A stretch of 64,000 nucleotides of DNA from a virus. Positions 47,005-55,892 of the stretch are shown here, piece by piece. The notes beneath the pieces were generated by a model that was not told the DNA's origin, did no database searches, and saw only the letters and a list, made by a program, of their open reading frames with translations. Numbering within the stretch: the first letter of the stretch is position 1; every line of letters starts with the position of its first letter. Where the stretch lies: positions 1 through 64,000 of the IMG/VR virus record IMGVR_UViG_3300034198_029092, one strand, 5' to 3'. The position numbers and the translations under genes are program-made.

Positions 47005-47868
47005 ATGATGGATTATGGAAGGGCCATCGCCTGGCTCAACGCACCGCGAAGGAAAGACCGTACGCGCATCGGGCACGAGACATACCTCTCCCGGACTCAA
47101 GAGGGTGTTGCCCTAGAGTATCGAGAGAGTTTCATCGTGACGTACCGCCCAAATGGGGACCTGTGGTTCCACAACCGCGGCTACCAGACACGGACGACTA
47201 AGGACCGGTACAACCGATTCTTGCCGCCAAACTTCTGGGTGTACGAACACGACAAGTTGTGGTTTCTGCAAACGCCCGCGGGAACGCGGCCGTTTCGGAA
47301 CGGGATGGTCGTGAAGCCCTCAGGGCGGGTCGAAGGGTTTCCGGCGCCATTCTATGAGATTGACGCGCGAGACCTCTACGACCGCACCCGGCGGTACGCT
47401 CGCGACTACACCGACGTACTTACCCGTGGTCTTATCAACCGACCGCGCGGCGAAGGGGATTGCCCCAAATGCTACGACGTTCTCTTTGAGCTTACTGGCG
47501 GAAACACAATCCACGACGAGGCGGCCGTCCAACGGCACCTGTTGGAACATGTGCAAGAGCAGAGCACACCCGGCTCATTGATAGCGCTCGCCGCAGCGCG
47601 ACACGCCGTGCGCGGTTACCCAACCAGCACTGGAGGGCTGTTCCGGTACTCGCCGTCGTTCGCGGCGGTTGTTGAAGTCTGCTGGCCAGATTCGCAAAAG
47701 CTGCGAAAGAAGCCACGGACGAAAGCAGAGAAAATCGAGCAGGTTGAACTACGTATGCTGCGAAATAGCGACGTAGCCCTGCCGAACATCCAACCACGGT
47801 ACTGGCGAAGAGAAATCGCCAGCGTTCTAAAGCACTTCTTGCTGGAGAAGTTCGAGTTCAGCGTATGA
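47005..47868 (+). CDS. Hypothetical zinc-type accessory protein
   Basis: 287 aa from the ATG at 47005. FIVTYRPNGDLWFHNRGYQT and NRFLPPNFWVYEHDKLWFL form the N-terminal beta part; GDCPKCYDVLFELTGGNTIH then HLLEHVQEQ suggest one Cys pair plus His ligands in the middle. Similar proteins occur in actinophages and other phages with unknown function. A 4-base overlap couples it to the next gene. Confidence 0.66.
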   Translation: MMDYGRAIAWLNAPRRKDRTRIGHETYLSRTQEGVALEYRESFIVTYRPNGDLWFHNRGYQTRTTKDRYNRFLPPNFWVYEHDKLWFLQTPAGTRPFRNGMVVKPSGRVEGFPAPFYEIDARDLYDRTRRYARDYTDVLTRGLINRPRGEGDCPKCYDVLFELTGGNTIHDEAAVQRHLLEHVQEQSTPGSLIALAAARHAVRGYPTSTGGLFRYSPSFAAVVEVCWPDSQKLRKKPRTKAEKIEQVELRMLRNSDVALPNIQPRYWRREIASVLKHFLLEKFEFSV

Positions 47869-48266
47869 AACGCGTTTACGAGCGTACCGTACGAGCCTGG
47901 CTCGTCTTAGAAGACGACGCTGCGGTGTTGTTTGAGCTGCTGCGCAGTGCCGTACGGCGCGCCCGTAAAGACAAGGCCCCGACTACCCAGAGTGAGGTAG
48001 TCGGGGCCATCGTAACGGCGTATTGTCTTAGCCACCGGATGGACATCCTGGAGCACTTACCCAATGAGTTCGAACGGCAGCGCTTTGAAGAGGCTCTTCA
48101 ATCCCACCGCGTCGTCACCCGACTACCTCGCTCCCATCGCGCCAACCGTCTTCGACCAAGAGGTGACGTTCCCTCGGTTCCCGACGCTGCAGGAGCAACT
48201 GGCGCACCTGAACGGAACAGCGCCCCATCCGTTGATGGAAGTGGGCGTGGCACCCCCACCTCCTGA
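47865..48266 (+). CDS. Helical hypothetical protein
   Basis: 133 aa. The first 85 residues are a clean helical domain (ERTVRAWLVLEDDAAVLFELL, EVVGAIVTAYCLSHRMDIL). The last 45 residues, over the start of the next gene, are Arg/Pro/Ser-rich and may not be selected. It carries a 13-bp inverted repeat at 47975-48008. Confidence 0.6.
   Translation: MKRVYERTVRAWLVLEDDAAVLFELLRSAVRRARKDKAPTTQSEVVGAIVTAYCLSHRMDILEHLPNEFERQRFEEALQSHRVVTRLPRSHRANRLRPRGDVPSVPDAAGATGAPERNSAPSVDGSGRGTPTS
47975..48008. repeat. Perfect 13-bp inverted repeat inside a coding region
   Basis: GGCCCCGACTACC, 8 bases, GGTAGTCGGGGCC. On the minus strand it is followed by TTGTCTTT, so it could stop minus-strand transcription coming from the genes right of 48.6 kb. 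No T run follows on the plus strand. Confidence 0.6.
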
Positions 48267-48618
48267 CCGGTCCCTTTTCCAAGGCCTGCTCGGCGGGCGT
48301 CTCGACGTCTTGCAGCAAGACGTTCAGGAGAATCCAGACCGCTACGACGAGGCCACGCGTGCGGTGTTTGCCGAGCTAAGTTCCGGAGCGAAAACGGTCG
48401 AGAGTCTCGACCCGGTTGCCCGGAAGGCTCTCGACCGCGCCACACTGGATTTCGCTTCGTACCGCCCGCCGCGCACCGCGGCACGGTCGGAACCTTCCAA
48501 GCCGCCACCGGCGCCGAAAAAGCCCCGACTCCTTTATGATGGAGTACTGGAGGACGGCCGGGCACCGCAGGTCGAAGAACCCGGCGGGCCGATGACCGCC
48601 TACTGGTGGCTCACATGA
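48064..48618 (+). CDS. Hypothetical protein, Pro-rich
   Basis: 184 aa. The N-terminus overlaps the previous gene by 203 bases in another frame. The middle is helical (VLQQDVQENPDRYDEATRAV) and the C-terminus Pro/Lys-rich then acidic. It overlaps the convergent gene by 8 bases at the end. No family is recognised. Confidence 0.58.
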   Translation: MSSNGSALKRLFNPTASSPDYLAPIAPTVFDQEVTFPRFPTLQEQLAHLNGTAPHPLMEVGVAPPPPDRSLFQGLLGGRLDVLQQDVQENPDRYDEATRAVFAELSSGAKTVESLDPVARKALDRATLDFASYRPPRTAARSEPSKPPPAPKKPRLLYDGVLEDGRAPQVEEPGGPMTAYWWLT

Positions 48619-49375
48619 AGGGCGTCCCGAGTGTGGGCTGTCCGTACTCGTTGACACCATACGGAAGCTGGTAGCCGACTCCACGGCGGGGTCCGCCATA
48701 AGGCGCGGGAGGACCTTGGGGCTCGCGATTCATCTCACGCGAAGCCGCCGAAATCCCCTTACTGCCAAGCGCCAGGCCACCAGCCGCCAGTCCCGTAAGT
48801 GCGAGATTACCCTTCCAGCCAAGTCCGAGTTTTCCCTTGAGTTGGTCTTTGGCTTCAGAAACCAGAGACGTCAGGTCACCCTCTGGTGCTGGGGGTTTCG
48901 GGATAGGCGGGGCCTTGAACGGCTTGACCGCGTTTACGGCCTTCGTGCCAAACTGTTTGATGGTCGGTACGATTTTCGAACCGAAGGATTTTGCCGTGGC
49001 GACAAAGTCACCAATTCCGGCTTCCTTCGCCATATCTGCGCCTGTTTCGGCGGCAATTGACGCCAACCGAACCATGCCCTCATCCCAGCCCGCCGGAAGG
49101 TCGCTTCCTGCCGGAATGATGAGTGGAACCCGTGTATGTCGCAGGTTTTGGTTAACCTGCCGAATCTTAGCTAGTTCGTACTCACGGCGAGCTTCGTACC
49201 GAAGCCGATCCTCAAGTTGCTGGTCAGCAACTTCTTGTCGCATCTTTTCGGCCAAACGGTAGCTGAGAACCCGCGCGGCAAGACCCATCGCAAGAGGAGC
49301 TTCTCCGGCGAGTTTCGCCAAGAAAACGTCCTCCGTACCATAGTGCTGCATCAACGCAGGAATCGGAGTATCCAT
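48611..49375 (-). CDS. Membrane-type virion protein
   Basis: 254 aa. A helical N-terminal half (RYEARREYELAKIRQ) precedes hydrophobic Gly/Ala segments (NLALTGLAAGGLALGSKG) and a Pro/Gly-rich C-terminus. EDVFLAKLAGEAPL near the N-terminus loosely resembles the tag. It fits the class of glycine-rich membrane proteins packed or ejected by large phages; function not shown. Confidence 0.58.
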   Translation of the reverse strand: MDTPIPALMQHYGTEDVFLAKLAGEAPLAMGLAARVLSYRLAEKMRQEVADQQLEDRLRYEARREYELAKIRQVNQNLRHTRVPLIIPAGSDLPAGWDEGMVRLASIAAETGADMAKEAGIGDFVATAKSFGSKIVPTIKQFGTKAVNAVKPFKAPPIPKPPAPEGDLTSLVSEAKDQLKGKLGLGWKGNLALTGLAAGGLALGSKGISAASREMNREPQGPPAPYGGPRRGVGYQLPYGVNEYGQPTLGTPFM

Positions 49376-49551
49376 CAGGCTGCCGTAACACGCTTTCGCG
49401 CGAGAAGCTGTGTGATGTCGGAAGCACGCCGAAACGCGTCGACCTGGACGCGGCGCAACGAAGCAATCGCTTCGTGCACCACGGGGTCGGTCGGTGCCGG
49501 AAGGTCTTCGTCAGGAGCCGACGACCGTTCGCGAATCTCTGGCCGACTCAC
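49375..49551 (-). CDS. Small helical protein
   Basis: 58 aa from GTG at 49551 (GTGA overlap); the longer frame is the shadow of the upstream gene. Pro/Asp-rich start, then a basic helix (RVQVDAFRRASDITQLLARK). Its stop touches the next start (TGATG). Confidence 0.58.
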   Translation of the reverse strand: MSRPEIRERSSAPDEDLPAPTDPVVHEAIASLRRVQVDAFRRASDITQLLARKRVTAA

Positions 49552-49964
49552 TTCAGCATACCTTCCAGGCGCCCGAGCGTTCTCGCCATTTCCTTCCATT
49601 GGTCCTCCTGCGACTTCGTGAACGACGCAAATGCATCACTACGAACGTAGCGAGACCCTCGTTCTTTTAGCTTCTCGATGTCCTGGTGCATTTGCGCCAG
49701 TTCCTTGGCGCGCATATCCACGAGCTGCTGCTGATGTTGCAGCTCGCGTCGAATGTCGGCACGAAACGCATCGAGTTCGGCCCGCCAACCCGCAGCCGCA
49801 ATCTCGTACTGTCGCCGCAGACGCGGAACCTCGTCCGAGAGCTTTGTCAGCGCGTCCTCGCACGCTTTGAGGCGCTGCTTGAAGCGGAAGAACGCGCCTA
49901 GAAACGATGCCCCACCGCTGGCCGCTGCCGTCAAGCCGTGGTCGAGAATGGTAGTCCAGTCCAA
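49548..49964 (-). CDS. Membrane-anchored coiled-coil protein
   Basis: 138 aa from TTG at 49964 with GGAGG 4 bases upstream; a TTG seven codons further up is possible. The N-terminal hydrophobic segment (ILDHGLTAAASGGASFLGAFFRF) could be one membrane pass, followed by a long coiled coil. A holin, spanin-like or virion role is possible. A DHGLTAA..G start is common in related phages. Confidence 0.58.
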   Translation of the reverse strand: MDWTTILDHGLTAAASGGASFLGAFFRFKQRLKACEDALTKLSDEVPRLRRQYEIAAAGWRAELDAFRADIRRELQHQQQLVDMRAKELAQMHQDIEKLKERGSRYVRSDAFASFTKSQEDQWKEMARTLGRLEGMLK

Positions 49965-50009
49965 GAGGCCTCCTGACACAAGCAAAGGGCAGGAGCGCCC
50001 CGGCCGGCA

Positions 50010-50396
50010 TCATCCGAGCACCCAGACGCGCAGCTGGCAGGACGAGGTGTAGATGATGCTGAGCGAAGTCGCTCCCGACGACGGCGTCGGGTTGAACCAC
50101 ACAAAGAAACCCCCAGCAGAGATTTCAAGTGGTTCCGTTCCCCCGTTGATTACGCACCGAACGACAGCGCCCGACTGCCCGCCGTCGTATCGAATCAACA
50201 GCCCCTTGGCTCCGGGCGCCCCAACCGACCCAAAATCGAACGACTTCGTACCGGCGCCCACCAAGTTGAGCACCGACTCCTGCAGCGAAACGAACTGCGA
50301 GGCGAAGTTGAACGGGATGGGGTCCTGCGGAAGCGACTGGTCGGCCGCCAGCTGCAAAGACCCCGCGAATGCAAACGGCTGAACAACCGGAGCCAT
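50010..50396 (-). CDS. Small structural protein
   Basis: 128 aa, all-beta (FDFGSVGAPGAKGLLIRYDGG, AVVRCVINGGTEPLEISAGG), with the Gly/Ser-rich look of virion surface domains. It lies just after the tube gene. No family is assigned. Confidence 0.6.
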   Translation of the reverse strand: MAPVVQPFAFAGSLQLAADQSLPQDPIPFNFASQFVSLQESVLNLVGAGTKSFDFGSVGAPGAKGLLIRYDGGQSGAVVRCVINGGTEPLEISAGGFFVWFNPTPSSGATSLSIIYTSSCQLRVWVLG

Positions 50397-50405
50397 GGGC
50401 TACTC

Positions 50406-51161
50406 CTACGAGTTCTGGATGCCGGGGAAGGTCCCGTTCGTACCGCCCGCGTTGGCGTTCGAGTTCGTGATGAGCGTAAGGGCAGCCACCGCCACCGGCA
50501 CGGCGCGCTCGAACTGCACCGCGACGGACTCCTGAATGAGCACGCCCTGCGCATCCGTGGCCCACGAATGGTTCGGCAGGTAGCAGGCCTCGAAGTACAC
50601 AGCCGCCAGCGTGTCGAGATTGATGTCGCGGATGTACATCAGCATGCCGATGGGCTGCGCGAACAGGTCCGACGCCAGGTTGACGTAGATGTTGTCGTAG
50701 CCCGGAGGAATGATGACGTCGTGCGGGTTCGACATGGCCTTGTTGCCCGCGTTCGGGAACATGGCCGGAACCGCCGTCGGAGGAATGAGGTCCTGGTAGT
50801 ACGCGTACAGCGTCCGGAGCAGCGACGCGCCGTGGTAGTAGATGCGCCCGAGACCGAGCTGACCCACGGTACGACCCGCGATGAAGTAGCTCCGCTCAGA
50901 ACCAATTTCGAAGATACGCGAGAACTGCCGCGTATGGCTGAGATTGAAGTTCTGGACGATGCCAATCGGGTAGACGATTTGATTCGCCGCCTGCCCGTTG
51001 CCCTTCACCGCGCCGGCTACGGCAGCAGCACCGCCGATGTTCGCAAGGCGGGGCGGACCCGCAGCGAGCATCGTGAAGCCGGCGTTTGCGTAACGCCCAT
51101 CGACCATGCCGGCCTGGACGTAATTCGAGTACGGCGCCCAATCGGAGAAGTTGCCAGCCAT
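50406..51161 (-). CDS. Probable tail tube protein
   Basis: 251 aa. Strand-rich with IVQNFNLSHTRQFSRIFEIG, ERSYFIAGRTVGQLGLGR and HDVIIPPGYDNIYVNLASDL. Size and position directly after the sheath (and a small gene) match tube proteins of contractile tails. It would form the inner tube through which DNA and proteins pass. Confidence 0.66.
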   Translation of the reverse strand: MAGNFSDWAPYSNYVQAGMVDGRYANAGFTMLAAGPPRLANIGGAAAVAGAVKGNGQAANQIVYPIGIVQNFNLSHTRQFSRIFEIGSERSYFIAGRTVGQLGLGRIYYHGASLLRTLYAYYQDLIPPTAVPAMFPNAGNKAMSNPHDVIIPPGYDNIYVNLASDLFAQPIGMLMYIRDINLDTLAAVYFEACYLPNHSWATDAQGVLIQESVAVQFERAVPVAVAALTLITNSNANAGGTNGTFPGIQNS

Positions 51162-51165
51162 CGTC

Positions 51166-51390
51166 TTACTCCCTCACCTTGGAGGTGTAGTCTCCCCCGA
51201 GGTCTTCGTACACGTTCAGGGTCTTACCCGTGTCGAACGTCGCAGCGACGCGGAGGAGACCGACATCCGCTCGCGCAATCTTCTGAAGAAGAACCGCCTC
51301 CAACGAGGAAACGCGCGGCGAACCGAACCGCTCCTCCAGAGCGGCCCGGCCCACCACCTCAGCGGCAAGTTTTCGCAGTTCAGTACTCAT
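51166..51390 (-). CDS. Small protein between sheath and tube
   Basis: 74 aa from the ATG at 51390; GTG at 51405 would add five residues. Helical start (ELRKLAAEVVGRAALEERF), strand-rich end. Probably tail-related by position. No family is recognised. Confidence 0.58.
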   Translation of the reverse strand: MSTELRKLAAEVVGRAALEERFGSPRVSSLEAVLLQKIARADVGLLRVAATFDTGKTLNVYEDLGGDYTSKVRE

Positions 51391-51406
51391 TGAGCGCCCC
51401 GGCACA

Positions 51407-54400
51407 CTAGATGGTGAGGGTCAACCGAATGTAGTTGCAGGGGAACGGAACATCGAGCGTCACGTCGATCAGCACCGTGTCGGGCGCCGTCGTGTCCTGC
51501 ACGATGTTGTTGAGCTGCGACCCAATGAGCACACCCGAATCCGCGAGGAAACCGAGCAGGCCTTGAATGACGTGCCCAAGGCTGTCGAGGAAGCCCTGCG
51601 TGATGTTGAACCGCCCGATGAAGTTCTTGAGGCCCTGCCGCAGGAACTTCGCCGTGAAGTCCACCACCTTCGTGATGGAGTCCGTGCGCGTCTCGATGCT
51701 GGTCATGTCCGTCGTCAGCGCCATGCGGCTGATGAGGGGCGTGCCCGTCGAGTCCTGCACGATGACGTAGTTGCCGCCCGCCGCCATGACGTTGAGCTGC
51801 CGCTCGCCGAAACGGTCGTTCGACCCAATGACACGGGTGAACCCCGTCATCGGGAAGTTCGTGAACGACTGCTGCGGAGGCTGCTGACCAATCATGCCCG
51901 CCACCGCGGCGTTCATGTAGAAGCCCTCAACAATCTGCTCGATGCCCTGAAGGGTCGCCGCAGCCTTGTCCGGGAACGTCGACCACACGCGGCGGCTGGC
52001 GTAACCCTGCGCCATCTGCTGCACCGTGAGCGCCGTACCCTCAAGGTCCGGCGACCCATCGAGGAGCACCAGTGCCGCACCCCGAATGCGCACCGCGAAC
52101 GGGTCGCTGATGAGGGGCGTCGGAAACGCGCTCGTCGCGTAGTAGCCGTCGTCGTTCTCGCCCGGGAGGAACCCAGACGTCTTGAGCATAACGACGCTGC
52201 CGACGACGTTGACGATGTTGTACTTCTTGCCGTCGCCAATATCGAGGTAGATGCCCGCCGACGTAGCGTACGGACCCGAACTCGTCAGGCCCTGCGCCAC
52301 GAGCAGCGCGCCGAGGTTGGACACGCCCGTATCAAACGTATCCGGCGTCGGCGTCGTGTTGCCGTTCGCGCCCGACGAGACGAGCGTGTCGAGCTTGTGG
52401 GTCGGCACCTCCGGATTGATGAGCACAATGCGTTCGCCCTTGTTGGCCGGCGCGCTCATCACCGAAACGTGCGTGCTGAACACCTGGAAGACGGTCGTGT
52501 CGTGCGTCAGAGGCGCAAGAGCGTAGACCTCGTAGCCTTCGAGGAACGTCGCTGCACGCGTGTACGCCTCCACCGTGCCGTACGGCGCAGCAGGCGTCGC
52601 CGAATCCACGCCAAGCGCCGTAACCTGCACGCCCGGGCTGTTGAGCAGCGCGAAGTACAGACCGAGGGCGAGCGGGTTGTCGACCGTGATGGGCGACAGC
52701 TGGCTGGCAAGAGCCGTCGTGTCGCCGAAGCGGAGCAGGCCCGGATTCGTCGCACGGGGCGACACGTCGAGGCGCACCGCCTTGTACGCAAGGTAGAGCG
52801 TAGCGCGCGAGGGGTACGACGGATTACCGCGCGGATCGCGAACCACCTCAGGAACAATCCGACACGCACCCGTGCCAGAGTCCACAACGAGGTTCGGATA
52901 CGGGCGCGAGATGCCAGTCGTCGCTGACGACGCCTTGAGCTTCTGCGCCTCGATGTACCAGGCCAGGCCCACGTTGCTGGAGATGGGAACCTGCTTGTCG
53001 ATCTTCAGGTAGCTGACGTTGCCGCCAGGAGCCACCTGAGTGACCGTCGCGTACGAGATCCCATCCACCCAAACGCGGTCACCCGGAAGCGGCTTGAACG
53101 GGTTACCGCGCACCGTCGTCCCAGCCGTAAGGCCGAGCGTCGCGCACGCCGTTCCGCTCACAACCTTCATGATGGAGGTGGCGCCGAGCGTGATGTTCGT
53201 GAGCGCGAGATTGCCGCCGCCCGTAAGCGTAGCAACCGTGCGCCCTTCCGACGCCGCGCCGAAGAGCGCGTTGATCTGCGTCAGCACCAGGGCAGGGCTC
53301 GACGCACCCGAGAACGTGAGCGTCTGCGGCTTGTCGCCGTCGTCCAGGGTTAGCGTCTCGCCGTCCGGAACGCCGCCACCCGGAACCGCAATCGTGCCGA
53401 CAATCTGCCCAGCACCCGGAGACGCCGTGAAATCGGCGCCCGTGAACGCGAGAAGCGGGGTCACGGCGGTGCCGTTGCCGCTGTCGATGGCACGAACACC
53501 CGAAACGCCGTACGTCGTACCCGCAACCAGGCCGACCGTCAGGTTGGCCGTTCCCGCGCCAACCTCAATGCTGGACTCCGGGCCAAGCGCCAGCGTCGTG
53601 ATGCGGAGGAAGTTGGTGGTGGCGTCGTAGGACGCCGTAGCCACCGCACCGATGACCGCATTGATTTCCGCAAGGGCAATCGCGGTGTTCGCCGGAGCGC
53701 CGAACGTCACCGTCAGCGGCGACGAAGCACCGTTGAACGTGAAGATGAGCGTCTTGCCGCCGAGGTCGAGCGGGAGAGTCAGCGTCGTCACGTCGACCGT
53801 ACCCACCACCGTCGCGGCCGTTCCGATGCCGTTGCGGAGGAAGGCTTCCGTCTGGAGAAGCTCCATGAGCGTCCCGCCCGTTCCACCCATGAAGAGGAAC
53901 GCGCGAACCGACGGAGGCTCCACGACGAGCTGCGAAAGGTTCGCGTTCGGGTCGGGGAAGCTGGCGAACGTGATGTCCGTGACGTGCTGGTCGTAGTACG
54001 TCGAGCCCGTATAGACCTTGTCTGCACCGAACCCAAACGCAGCCAGAACGACAGGCGAGCTGGCGGCCAGACCCGTTCCAACCACCTTGATGGTCTGGAA
54101 GTCGTTTGCGGCGTACGAACGAATCCGCCAGGACATGCCGTCCGGGGACACCTCCGCCGTAAACGCCGTCACACCCTCGTCACTGAACGCCATGAGCACC
54201 TGCGCCACGACCTGCGCCGGCGTAAGGGGCTCACCGCTGAACGTGATGGTGATGTCCGGGCCATTGTTGAGCGACACGACGAGCGAGAGGCTGTCGAGGC
54301 CCGAGTACACCGGAGGCGTTCCCACGGCGTCCATCGCCTGCGCAATCGCGTTGAGCGACACCAGCGCTTGCGGATTGAGCACCGACGCACCCGCGCTGTT

Positions 54401-54535
54401 TTGCACGAGAACGTCAACGACCTGCCGACACACCCCCACAATGCAGGGAACGAGAGTGGGCGTCACAACGGTCGGCGTGACCGTCTGGAAGACTTGAATG
54501 ACCTCTACCCCCGGGCGGGGAAGCTCAGCAGCCAT
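51407..54535 (-). CDS. Tail sheath protein
   Basis: 1042 aa, much longer than typical sheaths. The N-terminus LPRPGVEVIQVFQTVTPTVV and the C-terminus (DFTAKFLRQGLKNFIGRFNI, IDVTLDVPFPCNYIRLTLTI) are typical sheath ends that join neighbouring subunits. Three copies of a small beta module fill about 80-470 (see finding). The enlarged middle probably gives a thick, decorated sheath. Confidence 0.84.
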   Translation of the reverse strand: MAAELPRPGVEVIQVFQTVTPTVVTPTLVPCIVGVCRQVVDVLVQNSAGASVLNPQALVSLNAIAQAMDAVGTPPVYSGLDSLSLVVSLNNGPDITITFSGEPLTPAQVVAQVLMAFSDEGVTAFTAEVSPDGMSWRIRSYAANDFQTIKVVGTGLAASSPVVLAAFGFGADKVYTGSTYYDQHVTDITFASFPDPNANLSQLVVEPPSVRAFLFMGGTGGTLMELLQTEAFLRNGIGTAATVVGTVDVTTLTLPLDLGGKTLIFTFNGASSPLTVTFGAPANTAIALAEINAVIGAVATASYDATTNFLRITTLALGPESSIEVGAGTANLTVGLVAGTTYGVSGVRAIDSGNGTAVTPLLAFTGADFTASPGAGQIVGTIAVPGGGVPDGETLTLDDGDKPQTLTFSGASSPALVLTQINALFGAASEGRTVATLTGGGNLALTNITLGATSIMKVVSGTACATLGLTAGTTVRGNPFKPLPGDRVWVDGISYATVTQVAPGGNVSYLKIDKQVPISSNVGLAWYIEAQKLKASSATTGISRPYPNLVVDSGTGACRIVPEVVRDPRGNPSYPSRATLYLAYKAVRLDVSPRATNPGLLRFGDTTALASQLSPITVDNPLALGLYFALLNSPGVQVTALGVDSATPAAPYGTVEAYTRAATFLEGYEVYALAPLTHDTTVFQVFSTHVSVMSAPANKGERIVLINPEVPTHKLDTLVSSGANGNTTPTPDTFDTGVSNLGALLVAQGLTSSGPYATSAGIYLDIGDGKKYNIVNVVGSVVMLKTSGFLPGENDDGYYATSAFPTPLISDPFAVRIRGAALVLLDGSPDLEGTALTVQQMAQGYASRRVWSTFPDKAAATLQGIEQIVEGFYMNAAVAGMIGQQPPQQSFTNFPMTGFTRVIGSNDRFGERQLNVMAAGGNYVIVQDSTGTPLISRMALTTDMTSIETRTDSITKVVDFTAKFLRQGLKNFIGRFNITQGFLDSLGHVIQGLLGFLADSGVLIGSQLNNIVQDTTAPDTVLIDVTLDVPFPCNYIRLTLTI

Positions 54536-54550
54536 CAGCGGCTCCTTTCA

Positions 54551-55588
54551 TCACACCTTGACCGTGCTCGTGTCCGTGACGTGCGCATTTGCGTTGGTCA
54601 CACACGATTCTTCCACAGTGGTTACGGCTATGGGAATAGTGCGCCCTCCAATCGAAGGCGGACGCACCGCGGGGCAGTTCGGCCGAGCAGCACGAACAAT
54701 CACTTGTTGAGCGGGATTAAGCGGGTGCGGCATGAGCGGAAGTGTCGATGCGGCGCCTCCGGGACGGGGCGTTGCGCCGTAGACATCGCTGGCTTGAGGA
54801 GCAAACGCATCCGGCGGACAGGTGTGGATGTTTACGGGCACTCCGCCCGTTGGTCCGCCAGCAGGTCCGCAGTGCCCACCCTCTACCGAGTTATTCTCCG
54901 ACGAACCTACCGGAGCGCCCGCCGGACCAATAAGCTGCTGGTTGACGGACTGAAGCTGCGCTCGAATCGACAGGCCCATGTTCCGGACAATGGTTTTGCC
55001 CAACGGGCTGAACTGCGACGTGCGGTAGAACTGGTACGGGCAGTTGACTGTCGTGACGTACCACTCGTCTCCCGAATCGGCGGAAACCACCGAACCAGCA
55101 GGGGACGGGGCACCAATCGCCGGTTGTCGCCCAATCTCGAAGAAGCCCGCTTGCATGAGAAGTTCGCGGTGCAGCCACAACTGCTCCGCGCAAATCCAGG
55201 CAATACGCTCCGACTCCAGCGCCGCGCGGGAGCTACAGTTGACGACCATTGTGCCAGGAACAAGAACCGATTTTTTCTTAGTTCCCGTCTGGAAGTCATA
55301 CGTCAGCATGTCATCGAGGCCGAGCGAGTAAAACTGCACGGGGCCGCGCGTACATGAGATGGCTGGGCGCTGTCCTACCGTCTCCGCCTTGATGGGGTTT
55401 TCGTCGGAGATATAAATCTCCGCGTGCTCATCGTTCGGCTCCCAGTGGTAGGCGCCGTAAGGCGCCGCGTGGAAAAGACCCTGGAAGAACCCGACGAAGA
55501 GCGAACGAACGTGCTCTAGCGGCGAATACTTGAAGCTGTCTTCGGGGAACGCGCCGTTAGGACTTGTTGTCGGGATTTTCGAGGGCAC
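54551..55588 (-). CDS. Probable neck / tail terminator-type protein
   Basis: 345 aa. FFQGLFHAAPYGAYHWEPND and ISDENPIKAETVGQRPA start a beta-rich core; VVNCSSRAALESERIAWICA, a helix, continues it. The C-terminal 120 residues are Pro/Gly-rich. Position between sheath and connector proteins suggests a tail terminator or neck role; not proven by motifs. Confidence 0.56.
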   Translation of the reverse strand: MPSKIPTTSPNGAFPEDSFKYSPLEHVRSLFVGFFQGLFHAAPYGAYHWEPNDEHAEIYISDENPIKAETVGQRPAISCTRGPVQFYSLGLDDMLTYDFQTGTKKKSVLVPGTMVVNCSSRAALESERIAWICAEQLWLHRELLMQAGFFEIGRQPAIGAPSPAGSVVSADSGDEWYVTTVNCPYQFYRTSQFSPLGKTIVRNMGLSIRAQLQSVNQQLIGPAGAPVGSSENNSVEGGHCGPAGGPTGGVPVNIHTCPPDAFAPQASDVYGATPRPGGAASTLPLMPHPLNPAQQVIVRAARPNCPAVRPPSIGGRTIPIAVTTVEESCVTNANAHVTDTSTVKV

Positions 55589-55892
55589 GGCGCATCTCCT
55601 CTACTTGGTGGGCCTGCGCCAGATTGTACGCGAGACCGAGTCCAGCCCCCAAAATCGGGGCCGCCGTCATCAAATGACGGGCCGGAATATCGTGACCCAT
55701 GATGTGCTTGTACGCCTGGTTCGACAGGTGCGCTGCGCCGGCACCTGCCAGCGTACCAAGACCCATACCCGCCACACTTTTCAGAATGGGAGCAAGCGCA
55801 CTCGGGCGGTCCTTCTTTGACTCTTCCGCGAGCTTGCAGAGGGCTGTTGCTGCGTCCACCGGCAGATAAGAAAACAACGTAGGAGCGCGCAT
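55557..55892 (-). CDS. Small membrane-type protein with Gly-rich helices
   Basis: 111 aa from the ATG at 55892, sharing a base with the upstream TGA. Two hydrophobic Gly/Ala segments (GMGLGTLAGAGAAHLS, APILGAGLGLAYNLA) flank a polar loop. ALCKLAEESK resembles the tag loosely. It may be an ejected membrane protein. Confidence 0.58.
   Translation of the reverse strand: MRAPTLFSYLPVDAATALCKLAEESKKDRPSALAPILKSVAGMGLGTLAGAGAAHLSNQAYKHIMGHDIPARHLMTAAPILGAGLGLAYNLAQAHQVEEMRRALENPDNKS

Noticed and set aside
51563-52927. 454-codon plus-strand ORF opposite the sheath gene
   Set aside because: Arg/His-rich antisense noise of a GC-rich gene. Unlike the intein case, no conserved motif appears in it.
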